This document shows positions 1 to 10,723 of a stretch of 64,000 nucleotides of DNA, in pieces. The notes under the pieces were generated by a model, which worked only from the letters and a program-made list of their open reading frames with translations, was not told the origin of the DNA and did no database searches. Position 1 is the stretch's first letter; the number at the start of each line of letters is the position of its first letter. The position numbers and the translations under genes are program-made. The stretch spans positions 1,239,574 to 1,303,573 of the forward strand of contig RPFO01000167.1 of assembly GCA_009746045.1 (NCBI GenBank), read 5' to 3'. Origin of the DNA: Mesostigma viride. Its lineage: Eukaryota; Streptophyta; Mesostigmatophyceae; Mesostigmatales; Mesostigmataceae.

Positions 1-579
1 GTGCATCTGAACGAACTGCAGCAGCCAGGCTGGGGGCATGCCTGCCCACCTACCATGTCTTCTGCCCAGTCAGCCCCTTTCCGTCCACTTGGTCGCTGCG
101 ATACTTTAATATCACGCGAGATTTTTACGATGACGGGATGACATCGTCCTCTGTAGCCTCCAAAGGAACTAACGTACCCTAATACTAGGCTACTAGGCTA
201 CTGGGCAGTATGTGGCGAATGAGGGAGCGCATGCGGTACTTTCCCCCCGTTGCACTCTCCTCCTCCCCCCGCCAGCCGCCGTCAGGCATAAAGCACGATG
301 TCCATCCAAGCTACCTGGCTAGGGCAAAGAAAAGAGCTAAAAATCTAAAACAAGGCTTTAGAAATAAAAAACGATGAAACCCCGCAGTGGCACCTCTTGT
401 GGAGAGCTCGTACAAGTATCAGGTATACCAACAGCCATCGGAATCACGTGACCTCTCCATACGAGAGTGCTGGGACTTGTCCAGGTCTGGGTAAAACAAG
501 GCTGGTCGTGCAATACTTGTCTGATTACCTTACAGTGCTTTGTTTGAACAATACTTTGTTTGGTTACAATCCTTTGTTT

Positions 580-945
580 GTTTATACGGCTGCCTGATGA
601 AACATGCTGCCGCCTGACAACATGCATTGCTGCCGAATGGCTTACCTTACATGGCTGCCTGAATGATATATGTTGCTGCCTGATGGCCTATGTGGTGGCC
701 TGATTATTTTGTGTTACTTTATTATACGTTACTGCCCGATGGTGTAAGTTGCTGGCTGATGATACGTGCGGCTGCCTGACGGTGTATGTGGCGGCCTAGT
801 GGCATGTGCGGCTGCCTGAGGGTATAAAGTTGCTGCCTGATGATATGAGCTGCTGCCCGACGGCATACATCGCAGCCTGATGACACACGCGTCCGCCCGA
901 TTATACATGTTGCTGCCTGAGGGCATATGTTGCTGCAAATGATAT
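580..945. repeat. Degenerate minisatellite, ~26-30 bp unit
   Basis: About a dozen diverged units built around GCTGCCTGATG followed by a variable TATGTTGCTG-like stretch. Divergence between units is high, so the array is old. I see no coding signal in it, nor in bases 1-579 to its left. Confidence 0.7.
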
Positions 946-2217
946 ACTACTATGCAGCTGCCTTGCACACCCACCCCTGGAAATCGTCCAGCTCGGGGTA
1001 CGTGGTCACATCGGGTTCCGCTTTGGCAGACTCGCGGGCCTGAAAGGCCCAACCAGATCGCAAGTCATCAGCGTGCGGGGTAGACAGTGAACGCAAGCGA
1101 ATAGCAGAAGGCAGTCACGAAAGCGTGCTACCCAAGTGGTCATTAGAGCATGCAAACCCACCGTCAGAACATCCATGGGCGGAGCCTAACGGCGGGGTAC
1201 CCCAGAGAACATCTTTAAACTCTTGTGGCTGAATGTGGGGAGCAACATGAGGTGGTTCCCCCTTCCCAGCTCCATCCCCTTGCCATCATACACACATGCG
1301 CACACATACACATGCACGCATACACACCGTCGCATGGTCACGCACTCCCTTGTTCTCACAGACACAAAGACAGACAGGCTAATCTGCAAAGCCCAGTGAA
1401 TCCGACTTGGGGCGCTGTAAGTGACAATGTCTGGAGTCCCCTAAGCTTGATACCGTTACTGGCCCCTCACCATGGGCTATATACCGGAAGACCATTTTGT
1501 TGTCAACGAACCAAGGGTCTACTCATGGCAACAAACATCGCAACGCGGCCACTCATGCCTGCAGTTTCAAGAAACCTGTCTCTTGTAATGTTTCAATGCA
1601 GATAGGTGACAAAGGCCGCCATCTAGGCCCCTCTCCATGTCTACTAGGTGCGAGGGTCCAGCATACGAGCGACCCGCCGCTTGTTGCAGATAGATGACAA
1701 ACATAGGGCCGCCGTCTGGGATCCCCTTGGCCATTCTCCTCGTCTTTCTATCATGCTTTGCTTTCGCGAAACCATGGGCATGGGTTGGGTCACTATGGTC
1801 ACAACATACCACGTGAGACTAGACTTCTGGCAAAGGGGTTTTGCATGCGCCAGAGCTCTCCAGTCGAAAGCTTAGTCAATGGGGGCATCCCGTCGGTGGA
1901 AAAAAGGAGTCCCATGCTCCGTGACCAGATAAAGGTCAAGAGCTAAACGAAAACAACGTGGACGTTCTAAGCATACCACGCTTGCCCACGGAAACAACAA
2001 GTTTGATATTGATGACACTACTGCATCTTGAACATGCGCTAGAGATGCTTAGGCCTCCTGATCCACAAATACCAGATCATAGACGAGCAACATCATTTAA
2101 GGGGTTGTGAGCTACGCTGCACCCATATATTGTATCGAAGCATACAACCTTTATGCAGGCAGCATGCAACTCAAAATTCAAACCATACTGTCCATAAAAC
2201 GAGCTTGGGTCCCCCAC

Positions 2218-2442
2218 CTCCTCAGCCGCCGCAGATATGTGCTCCAGATCGCACAGCAGTGGCGTCGCCAAGCAGTCAAGCGCGACGGTGCCGTTTCCAT
2301 CCGTGGCGCTGCCATTGTGGGGGGCGTTCGCCCCCACATCTGCCAGCAGCGCTCGTAGGCGCAACGAGGTGCGCCGTGTGGTGGGCGGTGATGCCGGCGG
2401 CGCTGTTGCGTCGGCTGACTCTGTCTTGCTCTGGTCGTTGTA
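2218..2442 (-). CDS. Internal exon of unidentified surface-protein gene
   Basis: A 225-bp minus-strand block, exactly 75 codons, bounded by a pyrimidine-rich acceptor (CTTCTTCCAAAAG) and a GAG|GTGGGG donor. It reads YNDQSKTESADA..., then a Pro/Thr/Arg-rich stretch, then ALLADVGANAP with N-x-S/T sites, then LEHISAAAEE. Both borders are phase 0. I do not recognise a domain. It lies downstream of the Ig-like exons on the same strand, so it may be the 3' part of that gene or a separate neighbour. The frame stays open past the donor, so the right-hand border is inferred. Confidence 0.45.
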
Positions 2443-2449
2443 CTTTTGG

Positions 2450-2670
2450 AAGAAGGGGAAGGGGAAGACAAAGGAGAGCCACTTCATGCTGCGGATGGCA
2501 GCAGAAAGGATGGGTGGAAAGGGGCGAAACCTGAAACAACTTGTTAAAGGAGGGAAGGGGATGGGGAAGACAAAGGAGAGCCACTTCATGCTGCGGATGG
2601 CAGCAGAAAGGATGGGTGAAAAGGGGCGAAACCAGAAACAACTTGTTAAAGGAGGGAAGGGGTGGGGAAG
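2450..2670. repeat. Two tandem copies of a ~102-bp unit at an intron acceptor
   Basis: The block containing GAAGACAAAGGAGAGCC occurs at 2464 and again at 2566 with few differences. On the minus strand it duplicates the pyrimidine tract just upstream of the exon at 2442, so it is intron sequence extended by local duplication. Confidence 0.8.
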
Positions 2671-2830
2671 ATGCGAAAGGATGCCATTGCTCTGCCACCC
2701 AAAGCAACCGCGTTGCTAGACAGACCGCAACAGTAGCTAGATCGACTGCATCCTCGGCAAACAACACCTTTTGAAATGCCATAGTGGGATTAATGACCAC
2801 TGTACATTAGCAACCTTGTCGCGCACCCAC

Positions 2831-2886
2831 CTGTTGGTGGACTCGTACACGATGGGGTCGGCCGGGATGTCAACGCCGTTCATCAT
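2831..2886 (-). CDS. Possible short exon
   Basis: Between an acceptor ending GCTCGACAG and a donor CAG|GTGGGT the minus strand reads MMNGVDIPADPIVYESTN. The upstream sequence is also open (YGHRASSVIVGARQ), so a longer exon using an earlier acceptor is possible. The product is not recognised. Confidence 0.35.
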
Positions 2887-3579
2887 CTGTCGAGCACCGA
2901 CAATCACAGAAGAGGCGCGGTGGCCGTATTGGGGGGGGCGGGGGGCAATGTGAGAGACGAGGCATGTGTGGGCGCAGATGGACCAAACAAGCAAAGTAAG
3001 AAAAGGGGCGGCGGCATGGTTGGAACAGGGGAAAAAGAAGGGGAAATTTTCTTTTAGGGGCCGACTGACCAAACAAGCATCAAGGACGTGAGCAGAACTT
3101 TCAACCCGCCATGTTAAGGAGGTCCCCTGCACACATTCAAGACTTAGGAGGAAGCTACATTGATGGAGGCAGACTCAGACATTGGCAAGCTGAATGGCCC
3201 ACCCAGGTGGCATGTCATCAAGTGGGGGCCATGAGCTCCGTCAACGGCGTCCATGGATTTTCCGCTCGCACGCCAACTCCCCATTTGCAAGTTTGCTACT
3301 GCGGGGCAACGGAGTCTATTCCAAAGGACGTTTTTCCAAGGCGCTGGCCTGCCGGAGATTGCTACTGAAGAGTAGATTGCTACGAGTTGACTGCGACCAG
3401 ACATTGTGCACTCGTGAGTGGCTACAATAATGTGAATAACAGCGTGCTGCTATAGTAACGTTGACATGGAGCCTATTTTGCCCGCAGGCATGCAAGTCAT
3501 AGCCCCAAACCCATGCACACCCTGCCCGTACAATTCCATCACGGCACGCTGGCACCAACCACACACCAGCAACCACCCC

Positions 3580-3946
3580 AAGCCAACCCGAGCCAACCCA
3601 GGCCAACCCAAGCCAACCCAAGCCAACCCAAGCCAACCCAAGCCAACCCAAGCCAACCCAAGCCAACCCAAGCCAACCCAAGCCAACCCAAGCCAACCCA
3701 AGCCAACCCAAGCCAACCCAAGCCAACCCAAGCCAACCCAAGCCAACCCAAGCCAACCCAAGCCAACCCAAGCCAACCCAAGCCAACCAAAACCAACCAA
3801 AACCAACCCAAGCCAACCCAAGCCAACCCAAGCCAACCCAAGCCAACCCAAGCCAACCCAAGCCAACCCAAGCCAATCCAAGCCAACCCAAGCCAACCAA
3901 AACCAACCAAAACCAACCCAAGCCAACCCAACCAACCCACACCACC
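3580..3946. repeat. 10-bp minisatellite (AGCCAACCCA)n
   Basis: About 36 near-identical 10-bp units, with three short patches where AACCAAAACC variants have spread. It lies in the intron immediately following the triplicated splice donor at 4.0-4.2 kb. The long Gly-Leu-Trp-rich and Pro-Ser-rich frames through it are products of the repeat and not genes. Confidence 0.98.
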
Positions 3947-4003
3947 AAAGCCAAAGAAAAAAACAAGACGAAAAAAGACTGAAAAGAAAAGTAGAAACAA
4001 ATT

Positions 4004-4240
4004 TCACCTGGGTTAGCTGGACGTGGCCCAGCATTCTCACAGAAGCTATTTGACTGTTATTGCAACTGTACAGTTGCCCATGGTGACATAACGAAATGGC
4101 CCTCACCTGGATCATCTGGACGTGGCACACCATTCTTACATTCATAAACTATTTAACTGTTAGAGTAGTTAAGTTGCCAATAGTACCGTAATGAAGTCAC
4201 CCTCACCTGGATCAGCTGGATGTGGCCCAGCATGGTCTGC
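4004..4240 (-). repeat. ~100-bp repeat carrying three copies of a splice donor
   Basis: Three diverged units start at 4005, 4104 and 4204 (CACCTGG on plus). On the minus strand each contains CCAG|GTGA: GTGAGG in the two upper copies and GTGAAA in the lowest. The uppermost copy is the end of the exon at 4207-4447. The other two look like duplicated exon ends with intact donors. Confidence 0.8.
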
Positions 4241-4447
4241 GACATGGCTCCACGCGAGGCCACCACAAGGACACCAAGGACAAAAGGTGGGTTCGGGATC
4301 CCATTCGGTCCATGGTGCAGGCAATGTAGGAAAATGTGAGGGAAAATGGTGGCACAGCTTCGCCATACGACATTCACAGTTGCAGCACAGCGCATCGGGG
4401 ATGACAGCCAATAGGCAGCCCCAAATGATAAGCTCCACCGGCCCACT
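4207..4447 (-). CDS. Exon with hydrophobic segment
   Basis: Acceptor CCTTGGGCAG and donor CAG|GTGAGG bound 241 bp. Two frames are open. One gives a hydrophobic stretch LIIWGCLLAVIPDALCC followed by Cys-rich sequence. The other ends ASRGAMSQTMLGHIQLIQ at the donor. The correct frame depends on the upstream exon and is not settled. A membrane segment near the end of the extracellular gene would fit a single-pass surface protein, but that is inference. Confidence 0.4.
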
Positions 4448-4529
4448 CTGCCCAAGGTATCCTTGTTGAGGAATATTTTCCGGTCAGCCCTTTGCTCCAC
4501 TTTTTAGACATGCCCTCTTCATGCTATGT

Positions 4530-4665
4530 CTCGAGAGGGCTAGCAGATGTGGCCCTGTCCTGCCTCGAGAGGGCTAGCAGATGTGGCTCTGTCCTGCCTC
4601 GAGAGGGCTAGCAGATGTGGCCCTGTCCTGCCTTGAAAGCGCTGGCAGATGTCGCCGTGGGCACG
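4530..4665. repeat. 34-bp tandem repeat, four copies
   Basis: The unit begins CTCGAGAGGGCTAGCAGATG at 4530, 4564 and 4598, and a diverged copy starts near 4632. The period of 34 is not a multiple of 3 and the array lies between exons, so it is probably intronic. Confidence 0.9.
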
Positions 4666-4723
4666 AGAAAGTGTGAACGCCTCGCGAAATGCAACGGATG
4701 CCCAACATTCATCAGGACAAAAC

Positions 4724-4967
4724 CTATCCTGGCAAATCCTTTCGATTTTCACTGCACCAGAGTCGTCCACCTTGATTATTGGAAGACCCGAGGAACGGTA
4801 CCTGCGCACAGTGGCCAGCCCTGGACGTACCGCAAGACCACCGATGCCTCCCGCTCCTGCAGAACCTGCGGATGACGCGACGCCCCCCGCCACGCCGGCG
4901 GCCACACCCGCTGCGATCGCTGTGGTGGCGATGGCAGCAGCCGTCCCGACCTCCTCGTTGGGTATGT
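4724..4967 (-). CDS. Exon with Gly/Ala-rich possible membrane segment
   Basis: The acceptor is a strong pyrimidine tract ending CTCCCACAG and the putative donor is ATAG|GTTTTG (weak). The exon reads DIPNEEVGTAAAIATTAIAA and then a long Gly-Ala-Val stretch with few charges (about residues 8-45). A basic, soluble tail follows (RRYRSSGLPIIKVDDSGAV). A small-residue membrane span followed by a cytoplasmic tail would fit the end of a surface protein. The 3' border is uncertain. Confidence 0.45.
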
Positions 4968-5481
4968 CTGTGGGAGGAGGAGAGGAAAGAAAGAGGACAG
5001 CGGCCCAGTTGGTGTGGTCCCATTGGGTTATGTGGACCAAGCGAAACAAACTTGATACAAAGCAAGCCTATTGAGGGCAACTTAACTACCGGATGTTGCG
5101 ACCCTTGGAAAACAAGGTGAGGGCCTGGTGCTGCTTCCCCTCTCCCTTCTTCTTAACAGTGGACCACTTTGGTTCCTTTGCACTGACAGCGGCTACACCT
5201 GTCACAGTGCATTTCCAAGCAAGTGCCGGCTAATTCTCTGTCTGTATCCTGTTAGGTATCCCAGACATCACGTTACTCCACAAAACCATAAGACTGGCAT
5301 GTCGGCATGCCAAGTTGATGTCGTCACGCAGACAGACGAGCATGGCAGATGCAAGAAACATACAGCAGCCATCATAACCAAGAAATATAACAAAAAATTC
5401 CAGCGTCGTGTCTTGCAGGAGATGGACCCCACGACAGCAGCCACCCTCCCTCAAGCAAGGGGAAGCAGGCTCACGCATCAC

Positions 5482-5597
5482 CAGGAAGAAAAAGTTCGAA
5501 GCCAGCATAAGAGGGAGCGGCACCTTGTTCAGCAGAGGGGTCGCCAGGGTGACATCACAGGGAGGCACGCCCTTGTCCGGCACGGTGCCCATCTGAC
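5482..5597 (-). CDS. Exon downstream of the Ig-like domain
   Basis: If the acceptor ATTGTGTAG at 5598 is used, the exon starts in the phase left by the exon at 5819. It reads C-QMGTVPDKGVPPCDVTL and then a hydrophobic stretch ending ASNFFFL before a CTG|GTGATG donor. The matching phase supports it. No family is recognised. Confidence 0.45.
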
Positions 5598-5818
5598 CTA
5601 CACAATGCCTTGCCATCTAGCCCACCAATTTGTCAACAATGTGTACCTGCGTATCTTTTTGAGTGCAGCTTCCGTGAGAGTCGTCTCATCATGCCTAATG
5701 CCAGTCGAGCCGCGATTACACGATGGGCAAGGCAGGTAACTCACAGTGCTGCCCTCACCCACCAGACCGACCTCAGTTTACTGTCAACGCGAGCCGAATA
5801 ACGAGAAACCAAACTCAC

Positions 5819-5970
5819 AGTGCTGCACTTGCACGCCGCCCACTTCGGCGTTGCGGTTGCTGGCAGCATCCATTGCCGCGCCCTCGTGGATGATGAAGAA
5901 GACAAAGTCGTCACCCGAGGGGGTCACGTAGACCTCGTAGTAGCCCCAGGCCTCCCCGCTGGCGTTAAAG
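5819..5970 (-). CDS. Second half of a bacterial-type Ig-like domain
   Basis: 152 bp between acceptor CCCAAACAG and donor CACT|GTGAGT. It reads SFNASGEAWGYYEVYVTP, then SGDDFVFFIIHEGAAMDAAS, then NRN. This is the C-terminal half of the Ig-like repeat whose consensus runs from a V-x-V-T-P strand to a G-A-A-x-D-x-A-G-N-x-N end, known from bacterial adhesins and large algal surface proteins. It joins the exon at 6612-6756 in phase 2: the AG left by that exon plus the first C here make a Ser codon. That join gives a continuous domain and is good evidence that both exons are real. Confidence 0.75.
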
Positions 5971-6611
5971 CTGTTTGGGATTGCACAAAAAACCAATACA
6001 AAGTATGCACGTTGAGTGAAGCTGTGGACCAGAAAGTAGAGAGCCCAAGAGGAAGTGAGAGAGCGAGTAAGGCTCTGATGTTCTGGGCTCAACGGGCCAG
6101 GCAGATCTAAATCCACAATGGTCTCTTAGAGAAAAAGTCCTTCCAAACTTGTTGCAAACACATCATTTGCCCGGATCACTAAACACTGATCTGTACCGGC
6201 ATTGCACATGTACAGACACCAGGACTGTGTACCCTGCCGAGTTGTAAGCTATTCTGGGACGAAGCAACAACAACGAGCAGCCACCTGAGCTTGGCTCGGT
6301 TAAGCATGCAATGCAGCATGATTAGCCAAGGTGGGTGATTGATGAATGGGGCTTTTCTGAATGCGTTGAAATTGCTTCCCGAAGAATCTCTCTCTGATGA
6401 TGTGACCCCATGCCTGCTGCGGTATGAATAGACCCCTACGCAACCTGGCTGTGCATTTATATAAAATATCCAACACGCTTCAATGGTAAGCGCATGGAGG
6501 GGCTGACCTCCGTAGTAGCAGTACTATGTCTATACCAAGCAACCAGGTTGTAGTTAAACATAAACCCCGCAAAGATTCACAGTTGCATGTCAAACATAAG
6601 AAGAGGCGGAC

Positions 6612-6756
6612 CTCAGGACGTCTCCATTTATAACTTCCACGCCAGCATCGCTGAAGTTGTACACGCGCTCACTCCACTGCACGGTGAAGGTGAGCAGAGG
6701 GTCGCTGGTGATATGCGGGTGGAGGGGGATGACTGTGGCGACAGGGGGTGTGCCGT
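6612..6756 (-). CDS. First half of a bacterial-type Ig-like domain
   Basis: 145 bp between acceptor TGGTCTCAG and donor GAG|GTCCGC (weak at +4 to +6). It reads DGTPPVATVIPLHPHITSDP, then LLTFTVQWSERVYNFSDAGV and EVINGDVL. The D-x-T-P-P start, the F-x-V-x-x-S-E-x-V strand and the N-G-x-V turn are the hallmarks of the Ig-like repeat completed by the exon at 5819-5970. The likely role is adhesion or structure outside the cell. Confidence 0.75.
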
Positions 6757-7316
6757 CTGAGACCATTCCACGGCAAAAGAAGGGAAGAAGGGAAACAGGG
6801 AGGCAAGGATTAGCATCCTGTAGAATGGATAAGGGCAGGCTGCAAAGCAGAAAGATCCCTTTAAAAATATCTAGAGATGTACCGGGGAACAGCATTTCAC
6901 ATTGACATCGACATCTGAGACAAAGCGCAATACCCAAGGGGGAAAATGAATCAAAAGAGCTGAGCTGAAAGCATCGAAGCTGAAAGCATCGGAGCTGAAA
7001 GCATCGAAGCAAGGGTGCGCGTCACTTTATGCTCAAGGACACCATCAAGGCCCAAACCGACGGTTCCTGCGCTCCGTGCACAGGAGAATCAGGTGCAACC
7101 AATTGTAAGCTAAACAAAGACTCACGACCCCCAAAACTGATCGCAATTGCGCCCGAAACAAGACAAGGATGTGTGAAGCATGGTTCAAGCAGTTATGACA
7201 TTGCCCTGTATGTTACAGCGTATGCGCCAGGGGGATGCCATGCTACCCCAGCACACTGGCCATGAGGGTGAGCAACCCTAATGGCTGCTAACAAGTTTAG
7301 GGTGAAGACGTTTCAC

Positions 7317-7380
7317 ATGGCAGAATCCCCGCAGATCCAGCATCCGCCTCGCAGGTCGTAGGGTCATAAACCTTAAGCTT
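7317..7380 (-). CDS. Possible short exon
   Basis: Acceptor GTTGCTCCTTCAG, then KLKVYDPTTCEADAGSAGIL and a putative donor CCAT|GTGAAA. The frame continues only a few codons to a stop if no donor is used. The composition fits the surrounding extracellular exons. No family is recognised. Confidence 0.35.
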
Positions 7381-7970
7381 CTGAAGGAGCAACCCCATGT
7401 GGGTGATCGCGAGGCACCCACCACCACCAGCAAGCAAGACAGGTGCTGCGCAGCTTGAAACAGTTTGTAGGGAGCTGGTTTCAACACAACCCATTGATGG
7501 CACTCACTAGGTGCCTCCCAATGGACCCAGAAACATCGATCGGCTGGCAAGAAAATCTCCCTGTGTGCAGGCAGCCATCCGCGCACATCCTGCACTATGC
7601 ACTGGGCATGAAGAGGTTGTCTCACTTGACCCAAGTGGGAATGAATTCAATCCCAGCGGTTTGTGGCCACCAGGGCGGACGTATCGAAACGAGGGCCGGC
7701 GGCACGAGGGCACGCTGGGGACAAGCGACCTTACCTGACTTCAAGGGGTACCTGACTTCAAGGGGTCACGGGCCTGCTTGCGAGACCAACATATCAACTG
7801 GCGATGGACCGTAATGACAGCAACCAACGATTGTAGTGACAGTGACATCGGCTAGGTTCGTAGACAGCCATCTCCAGAGCTCCCACGGTCGAGAGCCACC
7901 AAGGGCGCATATTTTAGTCTACCACCTCGAGCTCTCGCGGCTATCACGCGCAGGCAGGCCCGTGGCATAC

Positions 7971-8079
7971 CGTAAAGCATGCCTGAGATGCTTGACTCCA
8001 CATTCCCGCGCCCCTGGGAGTCCCTGCAGTAGCCGGCCTTGAACTGCAGCCAGATCAGCCCATCCCGGCGGGGCGCCAC
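7971..8079 (-). CDS. Exon of the minus-strand surface-protein gene
   Basis: 109 bp from acceptor TCGGTGGCACAG to donor TACG|GTATGC. It reads VAPRRDGLIWLQFKAGYCRD, then SQGRGNVESSISGMLY. The sequence is protein-like with one cysteine. The family is unknown. Confidence 0.45.
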
Positions 8080-8150
8080 CTGTGCCACCGATACAAGCAG
8101 CACAGTCTTGCAGCGCTACATGAGATGTGAAGCTACAGCACAGTGCACAC

Positions 8151-8261
8151 CATGCACTTGCAGCCGCATCCAGCGGGAAGGTATGGTGCCTCCAGGTCCC
8201 CTCTGGATCCAGCTGCACCTCCATGTCGATAAGTGACCGTGACATGGGGGTTCCGTACGCA
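8151..8261 (-). CDS. Exon of the minus-strand surface-protein gene
   Basis: 111 bp from acceptor GGGCAAGTGCAG to a putative donor CATG|GTGTGC. The best frame reads AYGTPMSRSLIDMEVQLDPE, then GTWRHHTFPLDAAAS. The alternating polar and hydrophobic pattern suggests beta strands. The family is unknown, and the frame was chosen by protein-likeness only. Confidence 0.4.
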
Positions 8262-8535
8262 CTGCACTTGCCCAGCACAGTAGGGGGAATCCCAACAAGC
8301 TTGTACCATACAAAACCGCGGCACACACAAGGCCAGGGGTGCTAGAAAACGCACAGAAACATGCATGCCTTACGCACTTAGAGCCCCTTGATGGGGTTGG
8401 CGATTGGCAGACCTGAGGGGGTCCCTGGCGCGCCTGACATGCGCCGCTTCCTAGGCAATAAACTAACAAGCAGTTCCGGACACAGGTGTGGCTGTCCTAA
8501 GGTTGACTAGCATGCCCAATTGCACCATCAATCTA

Positions 8536-8672
8536 AAGTAGCACTATCAATATAGTAGCACTATCGATATAGTAGCACTATCAATATAGTAGCACTATCG
8601 ATATAGTAGCACTATCAATCTAGTAGCACTATCAATGTAGTAGCACTATCAATCTAGTAGCACTATCAATCC
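8536..8672. repeat. 17-bp minisatellite (GTAGCACTATCAATATA)n
   Basis: Eight tandem copies of 17 bp with CAATATA, CGATATA, CAATCTA and CAATGTA variants, in the intron between the exons at 8.2 and 8.8 kb. Confidence 0.95.
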
Positions 8673-8840
8673 AAGCAGTAGCATATGTCTTGTTAGCAGA
8701 TCCTGAACCGCGTGCATTGATATAACTCATAGGGAAATGAAGGCAAGGATTGACCTTCATATCGAGCCAAACAGAGGCGCCACCACCTGTCGAGAATCCA
8801 TTTCTTTTAAAGAAGTCATGGAGAGATAGGTCAAGCTTAC

Positions 8841-9122
8841 CTCGAAACTAAGCTCGTAATACGGCATCAAGCTGCCGCTGTGATTGCTGCTATCAGACGC
8901 AGCGCCGCCGACCACACGCCCCCGGTCCGACCACACCACCGCCTGCACGTCCGCGGTCCCAAACGTGTCGACCGCATCCGGCGTGAGCGTGCAGTCCATG
9001 TCCGTGCGGAAGCGCACGTAGAAGCGCAGCGGCGACTTGACGCCGTACCAGACCTTGCGCGCGCGGTTCAGGCCGTCCGCGTCCACCAGCACCAGTTGGC
9101 GATAATCCGGCACAACGACGGG
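8841..9122 (-). CDS. Exon of the minus-strand surface-protein gene, 94 codons
   Basis: 282 bp, phase 0 at both ends, between acceptor GATCTTGCCCAG and an excellent donor GAG|GTAAGC. It reads PVVVPDYRQLVLVDADGLNR, then ARKVWYGVKSPLRFYVRF, RTDMDCTLTPDAV and SGSLMPYYELSFE. Alternating hydrophobic residues (LRFYVRF, YELSFE) suggest a beta-sandwich extracellular domain. I cannot name the family. The 36-bp minisatellite begins just past the acceptor, and the frame stays open through it, so retention of that intron would add a 12-residue repeat without a stop. Confidence 0.65.
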
Positions 9123-9156
9123 CTGGGCAAGATCTGTGCAGCCCCCAACAGACGCG

Positions 9157-9553
9157 ACCAGCGCCACATAAATAGAGGGAAGGGCAGGCGTGACCAGCGC
9201 CATATGAACAGAGGGAAGGGCAGGCGTGACCAGCGCCACATGAACAGAGGGAAGGGCAGGCGTGACCAGCGCCATATGAACAGAGGGAAGGGCAGGCGTG
9301 ACCAGCGCCACATGAACAGAGGGAAGGGCAGGCGTGACCAGCGCCACATGAACAGAGGGAAGGGCAGGCGTGACCAGCGCCACATGAACAGAGGGAAGGG
9401 CAGGCGTGATCAGCGCCACATGGACAGAGGGAAGGGCAGGCGTGACCAGCGCCACATGAACAGAGGGAAGGGCAGGCGTGATCAGCGCCACATGGACAGA
9501 GGGAAGGGCAGGCGTGACCAGCGCCACATGAACAGAGGGAAGGGCAGGCGCGA
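9157..9553. repeat. 36-bp minisatellite, 11 copies, open in one minus frame
   Basis: The unit contains CCAGCGCCACATGAACAGAG. The 36-bp period keeps the minus frame open as repeats of HVALVTPALPSV and joins the exon at 9122 in frame. A consensus acceptor at the exon edge argues that the array is intronic. Confidence 0.95.
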
Positions 9554-9771
9554 GCATAGCGGCAACGATAGAGGTATAAGCCACCCATCCAGGACCAAAT
9601 GGAAATCCATTATGGTAAATTGGAAATAACTGCTATTTGGAAATGTCGACAATACTTGCATGAAACGCTGCAAGTAGGTACGACAACAATCAACCTGCCC
9701 GTTAAACGGGCGAAGAGACACAGGACGCCCTGGCCCAACCCATGCGCTCACGCTGTACTCAGCACACACCA

Positions 9772-10320
9772 CGGAACACCACCAACAGCACACATACACC
9801 CTTCTTATTAGCACCTACCGTTGAACACCACCAACAGCACACATACACTCTTCTTATTAGCACCTACCGTTGAACACCACCAACAGCACACATACACTCT
9901 TCTTATTAGCACCTACCGTTGAACACCACCAACAGCACACACACACCCTTCTTATTAGCACCTACCGTTGAACACCACCAACAGCACACACACACTCTTC
10001 TTAGTAGCACCTACCGTTGAACACCACCAACAGCACACATACACTCTTCTTATTAGCACCTACCGTTGAACACCACCAACAGCACACATACACTCTTCTT
10101 ATTAGCACCTACCGTTGAACACCACCAACAGCACACATACACTCTTCTTATTAGCACCTACCGTTGAACACCACCAACAGCACACACACACTCTTCTTAG
10201 TAGCACCTACCGTTGAACACCACCAACAGCACACATACACCCTTCTTATTAGCACCTACCGTTGAACACCACCAACAGCACACATACACTCTTCTTATTA
10301 GCACCTACCGTTGAACACCA
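9772..10320 (-). repeat. 49-bp minisatellite repeating an exon end and its splice donor
   Basis: Eleven copies of a 49-bp unit. The right-most copy overlaps the 3' end of the exon at 10309-10723. On the minus strand every unit holds a GGTGTTCAACG-type exon tail followed by the donor GTAGGT. The intron therefore begins with a series of duplicated, sequence-identical 5' splice sites. Confidence 0.95.
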
Positions 10321-10723
10321 CGTAGTCAATGTCCTCCCCCTGGGACCCCTGGATGCTCTCATCGTAAGCGACGATCTGGGACTGTTGGGGGCGGGCGGCG
10401 GCACCCACTAGGAGCTGCGCCCCAGGGACCGCTGACTGCACCTCGATGTACACCAATGCCGTCCTGCCGGTGACCACGGTGCCCAAGTTGCAGGTCACCG
10501 TGCAGGTGTCATAGTCCAGATCACCGCACCTGCCCTGCGTGGGCTCAGCGCGCGAGAGTGTAAACATGGCGCAGCTGTCGCGGGGGGCTCTTGCCAGCAT
10601 CTGTCGCCGCCGCTTGCTTCCGTCACCACCGCCTGCCTTCTGAATGTCCACCGTCACCAGCACATCGCCCGAGTCCTCGATGTATTTTCCATCAATTGTC
10701 ACCCGCAGGTCCACGTTGTCTCC
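10309..10723 (-). CDS. Exon encoding a DUF11-like repeat domain
   Basis: 415 bp between acceptor CCACCCTGGCAG and donor AACG|GTAGGT, phase 0 start and phase 1 end. It reads GDNVDLRVTIDGKYIEDSGD, then VLVTVDIQKAGGG, a basic patch GSKRRRQ, then TCTVTCNLGTVVTGRTALVY and SQIVAYDESIQGSQGEDI. The opening G-D-x-V strand and the later C-x-L-G-T-V-x-x-G-x-x-x-x-V-x-I-x-V pattern resemble the DUF11 class of Ig-like repeats in large secreted proteins. The preceding exon ends ALSITVKSESGDQ, a similar strand. Assignment to DUF11 is by eye. Confidence 0.6.

Noticed and set aside
3316-4145. Gly-Leu-Trp-rich and Pro-Ser-rich proteins
   Set aside because: These are translations of the 10-bp AGCCAACCCA array, with no start, domain or splice support.
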